From Plasmodiophora brassicae (taxonomy: Eukaryota; Endomyxa; Phytomyxea; Plasmodiophorida; Plasmodiophoridae), in assembly GCA_039704465.1 (NCBI GenBank), contig JASFAU010000007.1, positions 1,054,001 through 1,118,000 on the forward strand: a stretch of 64,000 nucleotides of DNA, read 5' to 3'. Shown piece after piece: positions 20,400 through 29,360 of the stretch (the first letter of the stretch is position 1; every line of letters starts with the position of its first letter). The translations under genes were made by a program, and so were the position numbers. The notes below the pieces were generated by a model. That model was not told the DNA's origin and searched no databases. It worked only from the letters and a program-made list of their open reading frames with translations.

Positions 20400-23300
20400 A
20401 TGGCAATCGGTGGCGATGACGCGCCCGCCGCCATTCTTGCGCGGGTGCTTGCTGGCGACCTTGCACCCACCGATACACATCCTGCTATCATGCGTGCGCT
20501 GCAGTCCGACCAGGTCGACCTGGTCACCAGGCAGCGCGCCCTGGTGGCCGCCACGCACGACTGTCGCCGCCTAATCGATTCACCGGCCGCCACTGCCAGT
20601 CTTATTGCGCGTATCATCGCCGTCGCCCCAGACCTCTCCGATCCTGATGCCATCCTGCGCTGCCTGATCAACCTGGTTACAGGATATGGCATGACCGAAG
20701 CCGATATCGAACCGGTAGTCGATGCCGTTGCCTCTTGCCTGCCGGGTACGGCCTACGGGCATATTGCCCTCCGTTTCATTGACGTATGTTATTCGACATC
20801 TCCGCCAGTGCAATTCGCATGTACGTCCCTCTGCTAACTGCTGCGATCTTCCTACACAGGTTTGCGTCAAAGCGGACATGATCACACAGGGCGCCGTCGA
20901 ACGTGTCGTCGTTGCGTTATGTCAGGCGGCGGCCATGTCTGACAGTCATGAACCATGGCGGATTTTTCGCGCCATTCTCAGCGGCAGGCATTGTGCCAGG
21001 TGTGGCGCCATTCTCATGCGACAGCTCTCGCAGGCCGCAGTCACGCCGGCTGTTCGTCGCGGTGCTATATTTTTCGTTGGCATGGCCGTTTGGGGATCGC
21101 AGCGCATTGACCCGGATCGTCTGGCGCTACCATTTTTGGATGTTCTCGATGCGCTCCTTATCGTCCTTACCGATCGGTCGGTTCGAGCCGATATCGCTAT
21201 TATCGGCGAAATTAGCGCATCAACGCGTCGTCTGATCCGCAAATTCGGCACAGAAATCACCGCTGTCGAATGGGACGCCATCATTGACATTTTGTCGATA
21301 GTTGCGGAGCATGTCGATGCTTCTGTCGCTGTCGAAACCGCTGTGCGCGAATCTTTGACAGCCATGCGCACGTGCAATGTTCAGTCCGACTCCTATTTTG
21401 CAATGCTGGAAAGGATGCATAGGCTGTTGGATAGGGACAACCTGGAGATTCTTCTTCATGCCATTATGGCCCAGATATATCCTTCAAACCCTGTTTGGTT
21501 TGAGAGGCTCGCGCAGTTGATGCGCCTTTTCTTCGTCGATCGTTCACGACCAGAGGCGCTGCGACTTTCCGCATTCTCCTTCGCAGTTCAGCTATTTCAC
21601 CGTTATCAGACTCTGCTTGCAGATGACATCCTTCGAGGCGCTCTTTTGCCATACCTTTCCGAGCCCTTTACATCGGATGACTCTTACGACGTCCAGATCG
21701 TCGTCATTAAAAGCATAGGGCAAATCGCGTCTTCCGGTTATTGCGGATCTGTGAAGGATCTCGTTGATGTATTGGGTTGCGCAGCAAACATAGAATGTAT
21801 TGCCGCCGAAGTGCCTCGCATTCTGGAGGCAATTTTTCGGGCCAAGCTACAAGACCCTCATTTTGAAGACTGTCTGTACACGTTCAGCGCTCTACTCGAT
21901 CTGGTTAACCATTGCTTACCGGATGTTCGCCAGCGAGTATGTGAAGCTATTGGGAAAATATCATGTGACAGTCATGGGCGAGTATCCATGGCTGATTCTG
22001 CTCACAGCCGGTATCTCTTCATTTCCCGGGAAATCGACGATGCAAGCGCGTCCATGGTTCTCCATATCGAACGTGCATGGACAGCACTTGTCAACGTCCT
22101 TGATGCAGAGGCTGATGCGCAGGTTTTCTTCGCTGCACTTGATAGTGTGGTATTGTGTTGCCAAGGTCAGACACTGAAGCATCTCCCGAGATGTTATTAC
22201 TGATATTTGCATAGATTTCAATATCGTTTCTCTCGTTGACGTCGATCGGCTTGTATCGCTGTTAAGGTCAGTTGAGTAATTGTGGCGATCTGCATTTGGT
22301 TTTGTAATACGCCTCTGTCAGCGACTGCTTACGCGCTGAATCACTTACCGTCCGTTTCGGAACTGGAGTCTGTCCAGGCCGCTTTGTTAACGTCGGCCTG
22401 CGGCTACTCGTGCAGCTTCTCGCTTTCATCGATCGACTCAGTCCTGTCTGTCTAAGGGCCGTCATAACTTGTCTTACCGTGCTGTTGCAGAACCGGTATC
22501 ATTTGGAAGGTTCGGAGACATCTCTACTCAGTAACGTTTGGTTAACAGCTTAACTATTGCTGCAATCAGATATCGCGTACAGTGAGAGTGTTGAGACATG
22601 TTTCCATGGATTAACAATCTGTGCGATGTCGTGCCCTGCACTTCTTGTACCCCACTTATCGAAGGTGGGGAAATATTAACCTATTCCTGATATGAAATGA
22701 ACGAAGATCCAGGTCGTTGCAGTGCTGTCGTCGGCAACATCTCTATCTGAGGCTGCTGTCTGGGCTACTCTCGAATGTCTGTACGTTTTCGCGACCTTCC
22801 TCGATATAATTGATAGCGAGGTGAGGAGTATATCGTAATGTGGAAGGTGTCCGTAACAGGTTTCATTCAGGCTTTGGCTGTTGTTGCTGAGAACACTGCT
22901 CGCGTTCTCTCTGCTCTCATACAGATATTGGAGACAGTTAACGCAAGGCCAGCAATCACTCATCTCGCTCAGAGGTGCACATCTCTGTGGTTCATCAAAT
23001 TGGATCGGCACGGGCGTGGTGTTAACTATCGCGCACTTGGAACGGTTCTGTCAAACCTGGCGCAGCGCAGCAGCAACGCCTGTTGCCTTCAGGATTTTAT
23101 GCACCGATACTCCAGCACTAACGATGCTCCTGAGTTTCATATGCTAACCCTACCCGACAGGTTGGAAGAAATTACGCACCGGACACTAGCGCAGAAGATA
23201 TGGGCTGGCGACAATGCAATCGTCTCGGTTGAGATTTTGACTTCGTCGACGGCGCGAGTGACAGTACGCCGTCCTGCGTCCGTTAACAGCACGTGGATAG

Positions 23301-24566
23301 TTCACTTCTCACAAGGTGGAAGTTCCTTCGTGCCGTCCTCCAGCGTCGTGGACATTTTGCAATCATCGACAAATCCATGGCGCTCAGGGCAATTTTGTAA
23401 CGAGCACTTGGGATCGTACGAGCATTCCCATCATTCCGGTCCATCGGACCGCCGCCATGATGCGATCTGCCCAGGAACTGTCCTTTCATGCCTTCCTGAA
23501 TTTGTAATCGATCAAGCTGGACTTCTAGTTCATGGCCAAGTTGTCGGCGATAATCTTTTGACCTGTAACTCACAACCTGTCATATTCGCTTCATATGACG
23601 TTTAGTGACGGTTGCTTGCTCCTCAAATGAATAGGTTTAAGCGTAGACGAAACACTGGAGGGATCGCTGTCAATGCTCGATCAGATGCCCTGCCAGGACA
23701 CTATGAAATTCGGCGTCATTTATGTCGGGTATGATCAGACCAATGAAGTGGAGATCCTCGGGAACACATCCGGTTCACCTCTTTACGAACGTGTAGGGCT
23801 TGCTTTTGACGAGACGTTAACTTGATCGTTCATCTGAATACTTGATTGTATTTTCTTGTAGTTTTTAAGATCACTTGGGCGCTTCATCCCGCTACGAGGG
23901 TCTTCTTGTTACTCTGGTGGCCTTGACCGGACAAGCGATGACGACGGTTGCGTTGCCCTGATCTGGAACGACTGCCTTACCCGAATCTGTTTTCACGTTG
24001 CAACGCTGATGCCCAATTACCCGGAGCAGTTTCCACATGTAGCCAATCCGTGTATATCTGATTAGTAGGAGATAACAGAATGATCCAATTTAGGGAGAGA
24101 ACAAGAAACGACATATTGGCAACGACTATGTCAACATCGTCTATTCGGACAACTGCGATGCAGTGTATGAGATTAATACCATACCTAGCCAGCTCAACTT
24201 TGTCAATATTGTTGTGCGGCCGGTTGGAAACCTATTTTTCCGCATTGACCTAATTATGAAGAATGACGTCTTGAAGTCCGGGTAAGATACAAGACAGATT
24301 ATTATGGACGTCTTTCTAAATCTTACTAGATTTACGCGCTATTGCCGTTTTGCGCCGTTTGCAACGTTGGCAGCGACAGTAAGGCACCTGGCCCTTCATG
24401 CGCAAATTACGTGCTGTAACCTTCAGGTAGCTTGTCGAATAACAGTGCCTGGCATTTTACCTCAGCTAACTTGTCTCAGGCAAAAAGGAGCGGAAGCGAT
24501 TGCGTCTCGAACTGGCAAAGTCGGTTGCAGCAAATCCAACGAATAAAGGAAAGACATACGATTTAG
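20400..24566 (+). CDS. TSC2: Tuberin (TSC2) homologue with C-terminal Rheb/Rap-GAP domain
   Basis: Multi-exon gene. Exon 1 20400-20783 joins 20860 in phase 0 across a 76-bp intron. The big HEAT-like exon (20860-about 22170) contains RRGAIFFVGMAVWGS and IKSIGQIASSGY. Further exons: SLVDVDRLVSLL (about 22240), GLTICAMSCPALLVPHLSKV (about 22620-22670), ITHLAQRCTSLWFIKLD, RVTVRRPASVNSTWIVHF (about 23250-23310). GAP exons I resolve: about 23642-23792, 23862-24038, 24094-24281, 24330-24426, 24480-24566. They read MLDQMPCQDTMKFGVIYVG, FLRSLGRFIPL, FHVATLMP, KKRHIGNDYVNIVYSDN, VRHLALHAQI and SNWQSRLQQIQRIKERH. The asparagine of GND (24121-24123), the catalytic thumb of this GAP family, is kept. In animals and yeasts TSC2 with TSC1 turns off Rheb and so TORC1. 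Exon ends between 22170 and 23642 remain uncertain. Confidence 0.85.
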
Positions 24567-24767
24567 TTAGTACTCTGTTCTTCGCGCTTTGGTCTCGGGT
24601 CCGAGTGCCGAAGGTTCAGCCAGCAGAGCGCCAACATCCCCGGCCTGGCAGTGCCGGCCCATCACCTTTTTGAACTAGGCTCATCGCGCCTGGACGATAT
24701 CAGAACGGGAAGAGGTCCGCTCGGACTTGTCAACGGCATTTACTGGCCGTTCGTTTACCTCCCCAGA
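24567..24767. other. Spacer between TSC2 and first transposon
   Basis: About 200 bases with no recognisable feature; the last single-copy host sequence before the transposon-rich half. Confidence 0.4.
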
Positions 24768-24775
24768 CGCTCAAC

Positions 24776-25445
24776 TAGGGGTCGGCGCGGTTTGGTTTCG
24801 AGCCAGAAACCGTGAACCAAACCGAAATGCGCGGTTTTGGTTCCAGGTGGACCCAATTAGTTTGGTTTGGTTTGGTTTAGTTCGAGGTCCGCCCAAACCG
24901 GTTCAAACCGGTTTGCTTCCGGTGGAACCGGTTTGAACCGTGGTTCGCACCGAGTGGCTATATATGGCGGCTGCGCTAGTAATACAGGAATCCCGAGCCG
25001 CGAGCGCGCTGTCCAGCGTCTGCACAGTGGCCCCAGCGCCTCCCGTATCGCGTTCGAAGCAGATTGGGAGCGTAGGAGGTCCAGTTCTCGTGTCTGTCAT
25101 GCTTGGTCATTGCCTAGATGGAGCAAGTATCAGCGATCACGATTTGTCGTCATCGTCTGAGACTGGTGTCGAGTTTGTTCCCTCTCAGCTGGATGCCAAC
25201 CAGCAACGTGACCTCACCGACAATGACGATGTCGTGGACCTTCTTCTGAAGGAGTTGGATTAGGGACTTTACGCCACACACTGTCGTGATTCATCTAAAC
25301 CACGGTTTGTTGGTTTAGTTTCGGTTTCGGAGGCCCGGTTCGGTTTGGTTCCGGTTTCTAGCTCTTAGATATACTTCGGTTTGGTTTAGTTCGGTTTGGC
25401 CCTCAAAAAACCAAACCAAACCAAACCAAACCGCGCCGACCCCTA
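24776..25445. mobile_element. hAT-type MITE, 670 bp, perfect 8-bp TSD
   Basis: Both ends begin TAGGGGTCGGCGCGGTTTGG (at least 23 bp of perfect terminal inverted repeat), and the element is flanked by CGCTCAAC at 24768-24775 and 25446-25453. An 8-bp target duplication with such ends is the hallmark of the hAT superfamily. Subterminal regions are packed with GGTTT/AAACC units in both orientations, typical of transposase-binding arrays. The interior has an open frame 24940-25263 (107 codons) with no transposase domain, so the element is non-autonomous. Confidence 0.85.
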
Positions 25446-25491
25446 CGCTCAACCAAGACCCCTACCGTATCAAAACTGCGCCGTACCTATG

Positions 25492-25575
25492 TAGGGATCG
25501 GAGCGGTTTGGTTTGGTTTGGTTTTTTGATGGCCGAACCGAACTAAACCAAACCGAACTATATCTAAGACACTAA
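25492..25575. mobile_element. Second hAT terminus, opposite orientation, truncated
   Basis: Starts TAGGGATCGGAGCGGTTTGG and continues as a close relative of the inverted right end of the 670-bp element, including the TTTTTTGA.GGCC and TATATCTAAGA blocks. No partner end or 8-bp duplication is found downstream, so it is a remnant. Confidence 0.65.
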
Positions 25576-26364
25576 AGTTATCAACTGAGTGTGACTGGCT
25601 ACCAGTTACGGCCTCCTGCGCGCGCGGCTACACCAGAATCTTCTTAGAAGGCTGTCTTGGATCTCGATCTGTCTATCGACCTCTGTGCATTCTGACGGTA
25701 TCGATGACTCCTTTGAGATTGACGCGGCGGCGTGGTGCTGTATGGCGGTTATTGGCAACACGGATGAGTTAGTTCTTCAACCCCTACGAACTTGACGACA
25801 ACAATAACCAGGTGTATGTTGACCCAGACGTTGGCGTTCGCGATGAGCTCGCATATCTTCTACGACGGCCATCGTTATTTAGGGCGACAACGAACTTCAC
25901 CGCAAGCGAATTCGAGGAGTTGTGCTCACTTGTATGTCCAGTAATTGAGCTCTATGCTCTTAGTACGGGCGGTACGGGGAACTTTTATCGGTACTCGGCG
26001 TAGACCTTGAAACATAAATCAATACCAGGAGTACGAGTTGCCCAAATCGTGAACCTGACCTGTTTCCAAACCGCTTCTGGAATCACTTGCGTCACCGCCT
26101 TCTTGCGGCCCTCGCAGTAATGCTCGAAGTGCGAGTAGTAGCTGTCAGCCAGCGCAGAGATGTGCTCAGTGGACACGAACTCGAGAACCTTCTTTCCCTT
26201 CGGCTTGAATTCCGACTGGTCGGGCTGGCCATGGCCTACTGGTGCAGCAATCGCCTGAACGCCGCGTTACGGCGGACAAAGGCTCCAAAATAGGGGACCG
26301 CCCTTTGGTTGGTCACCAGACGACACCTAAAAATGGCGTTTGACTGCGCACTGAAGTGCCGCAG
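25576..26364. pseudogene. Decayed transposon coding fragments
   Basis: Plus strand 25812-26003 encodes LLRRPSLFRATTNFTASEF.ELCSLV, resembling the N-terminal FR-x(3)-F region of PIF/Harbinger-type transposases, and is cut by a stop. Minus strand about 26220-25985 encodes a continuous helical segment (VSTEHISALADSYYSHFEHY) of unknown origin. Neither is a complete gene. The rest of the interval shows nothing. Confidence 0.4.
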
Positions 26365-26367
26365 TTA

Positions 26368-26707
26368 GAGCATCTCCACCCGTTGTACCTAAACCTATAC
26401 CTAAGCGGACTCATAGGGATCACCAAATTTACAGAAAAATGGGTGCTCCCCCCAGCGGTGCTCGGCGTCTCTAATTCTGTGAACGTGGGTCGCCGTGAAG
26501 TTGTCCGATCCGACGGCGTCCCACGCATTTCCGCTGCCGTTGGGCGCTACCTATACTCCGTGACAGATCTGCTCAGATCTGTGGTCCCGTTTAAAGACTC
26601 TACCTAAACGGTTAGGTATAGGTACAACGGGTGGGGAACGAATTCATTATCATTATCTCTAAATCTACGGAAAAATTTAGGTTTAGGTACAACGGGTGGA
26701 GATGCTC
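26368..26707. mobile_element. Harbinger-type MITE, 340 bp, TTA target duplication
   Basis: Ends are inverted copies of GAGCATCTCCACCCGTTGTA continuing for about 30 bp, flanked by TTA at 26365-26367 and 26708-26710. Three-base TTA/TAA duplications with GC-start inverted ends are diagnostic for PIF/Harbinger. A further internal copy of the terminal motif lies at about 26612-26635. There is no transposase inside; mobilisation in trans is inferred. Confidence 0.8.
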
Positions 26708-26856
26708 TTACAAACCCGGAGACAAGACCCGTTCTGGCAATTGGGTTCTTTGTCACAAAAGTTGGTAGGACAGTGCATTAGAGGAGACGATGGGCGTTTC
26801 AACGGCGAAACTTTCGTTTAAATCGGGCTGCTAACGAGTGTGACACGGCCAATTAC

Positions 26857-29032
26857 ATGTTGCCCTTAGTATGGACCCTGCGGCGGACCCCGTTGGGGCC
26901 ACTGAACAGCAGTCTGCAGAGTGATGCCGCTGCCGCAAGCTCCCAACCGCGCCTGCGGTCTGAAGACGTTGCAGTTCTGTGCTTCGAGGTCACGATGGGG
27001 AATCCCAATCTGACTGGTCGAGAGTTTATGGACCTTGTCCAGAGCCGCCTGGACGGCCGGGATTTCCCGGTTGCGCTGACTGAGTCGAATATGAAACGGA
27101 TTCGATCACAATGCAACAACCGGCAGCGTCGTATGATGCTGTCGATAAGACGACGACGACTGCGGAGAGATTTATGTCTGGATCCTGAAACGAGCTTGCT
27201 TGACGCTTTCTTTCCTGTTGCCGATGTCCCGTCGAGCAGTCCCATCGACACTATCGACATTGAGTCGATGTCTAACACGATCAGGGCGCTGCGTGATGAG
27301 GTGTTCCACCTGAAGAAACGGTGTGCCAGTCTGATGGCAGTTCGTTCGCGGGATCGTTCCAGAGCCGAGTCACAAATGGCCCAGCTCAGGGTACGCGCCC
27401 AAACAGCTAGCAGAGCTGCGAAGAGGGCCCAGAGAGCGTCCCGTTCGAAGTCGGTTGAACTGAAACAGCTCAAGAGGCAAATCTTTCTGCTGTTGCACGC
27501 TGTGCGAAAACTGGCTATGGCGACTAGCAAGGAACAGAAGGTAGCGGCACTTCAGCGGTTGGAAGTGATGATGGTCCGGACGTGCCGCTACCGACTGTGA
27601 ACACTGACGATGACAACGACACCCTCGATCGTTCTGCGAAAATACGGGCGCTGTTGATTGTGAGCAAGACGCAACAGGTCCCGCGGGCAGCCATGAGGGC
27701 GGTCCTAAAAATCCTTGGTATCGAAGGGGTGACTGCCAGTGCGCTCGAGCGTGATTGGCATTGCTGACGCGCTGCCGTCAGAAAGGACCACAAGCTAGAG
27801 CTGGATATAGGATTCGCACAGGACAAGAAGGGCAACAATTGTGCATTTGTCTACGTTCGCGACCTGGGTAACTACCTCCGCAACATAGTTGCTGTGGAAG
27901 GCATCCCTGAAACAGCATCGAACAGTCACGAACTATGGTTGAGAGTCGGAGGCGATGGTCGCTCCATCCATCGAAACTCGAACAGCAGTGTCGTTGCCCT
28001 GGCTCTCATGGATCCGGCGGATGCAAGGCGTTCACATGAGCTAAATCGGGTCCATACGGTGATGTTGATCGACGGGGGAGAGTCGCATTCAGTACTTCAC
28101 CGGGCCTTGCGACCAATCGACGAATGGTTAATGCTCGTTCAAAACTCGGGTTTCGAGTACGACCACGTTCTGTACAACGTCAGAGTCGTCTTGACGGGTG
28201 ACATGAAGTTCTTGGCCATCGTCAAAGGTCTCCAATCAGTTAATGCCACGCATGCGTGCCCTCTCTGCGTTAAGCCTAAGCATGCCAAGTCACCGTCGTC
28301 CCCGGGCGGTTTCCAGTGTGCCTGTGACCGCGGCGGCGTTGTTGATCGCCGATGCACACACTGGACCGGCGCCGACGACTTGCGGTCCCAGAGGCAGGCG
28401 GACGAGTGTGTTGCTCTCGCATCCAAAGATTCGTACGTGCATAAGGGATACGTCATGGAGTCGGCGATCAGGTCTATTGACTTTGACAAGATCATTCTGG
28501 ATGTTCTCCACGCCAACTTTCGAATAACCGACGTGCTTTTCCAAACCATCATCCAATGGGCGTCCGGGACGTGCGCAAGCTCGGACGAACTTCGTGACGT
28601 GCTCAGGTCGATCGAGGTCGAGTTTACCGCAGCGTCGAAGCAGCAGTTCAGTGTATATGGGCAGGAGGGTATCCGCGATGCCAGTGCGCTGGAGTGGTCG
28701 ACGTTATGGAACAAGAGCCGCCAGCTCCTCCTCAAGAATGTTGACCTGTCAACATTGAAACTGGGCTCGTTGGCTGAACCTGTCCATGAAGCAATAAGGG
28801 AACACTTGCAGGGCATCTGCGAAGACATGGCCAACGGCTTCGAGGAATTATCTTCACCTGAGCGCGTCTCTCTCGATCGAATCGACGCGATCTAGTCGAA
28901 TTACCGAAACCTGGTCAGCAGAATTCGCGACATTATCGGCCCTAAAAAAGTGACGCCGTATATGCACTGCTTGGAGGCCCATCTGAACCACATGTTCCGC
29001 CGAACGCCTTTCCTCTCCATGGGCGCCTTCGC
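26857..29032 (+). pseudogene. Unrecognised transposon-type gene, 5' portion, split by a retrotransposon
   Basis: Open frames 26857-27600, about 27570-27766 and 27774-28892 read as one protein with junctions or frameshifts between them. Segment 1 is basic with a coiled coil; segment 3 has LWLRVGGDGRSI, HTVMLIDGGESHSVLHRAL, VVLTGDMKFLAIVKGLQSVN, and a zinc-like CPLC...C.C...C cluster. The GDGR / GDMKFLA / CP.C order resembles large uncharacterised transposon-associated proteins that are multicopy in many eukaryotes; I cannot name the superfamily. An in-frame TAG at 28893-28895 is followed by continuing coding sequence (MHCLEAHLNHMFRR) up to 29032, where the gypsy-derived element is inserted. 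The 3' portion resumes at 31857. Confidence 0.5.
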
Positions 29033-29214
29033 TGTCACGACTGAGTCGTGTTGGCGACTCAGCCGGCACCAAATTGGGCTCCTTCGTAGCGCACTGGGTA
29101 CAATAAACGTCCACGGCGCGGACCGACCTCAGTCGGTCAATCCGTGTGGTTGACACATCTTGCTCTGTCGTCACATTTTGACCGACTAACCTTCTGTCGT
29201 CGTCTTGTCTCGAC

Positions 29215-29330
29215 TCGTATCGTATTGTGCCGTATCGTATCGTATTGTGCCGTATCGTATCGTATTGTGCCGTATCGAATCGTATTGTGCCGTATCGTAT
29301 CGTATTGTGCCGTATCGTACCGTGCCGTAC
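29215..29330 (+). repeat. 15-bp tandem repeat in retroelement leader
   Basis: Seven to eight units of CGTATCGTATTGTGC or close variants between the 5' LTR and the Gag ATG. The frame through them is open but begins upstream without support, so I start Gag at 29361. Confidence 0.85.
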
Positions 29331-29360
29331 CGTTTCTATCGTTCGTATTGTATTGCATTC

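Noticed and set aside
20026..20478. 150-codon minus-strand frame over the TSC2 start
   Set aside because: Overlaps the divergent promoter and TSC2 exon 1; no domain.
24780..25570. GGTTTGGTTT arrays as interstitial telomere repeats
   Set aside because: They lie symmetrically inside an element with inverted ends and an 8-bp target duplication; the orientation flips at the midpoint, unlike telomeric DNA.
29215..29330. CRISPR-like array (regular short repeats)
   Set aside because: Units are contiguous with no spacers, the host is eukaryotic, and the array belongs to an LTR element leader.
29205..29360. SYCAVSYRIVPYRIV repeat peptide as part of Gag
   Set aside because: It is a translation of the 15-bp leader repeat; the conserved Gag start is ATG 29361, shared with copy 2 and the full gypsy.
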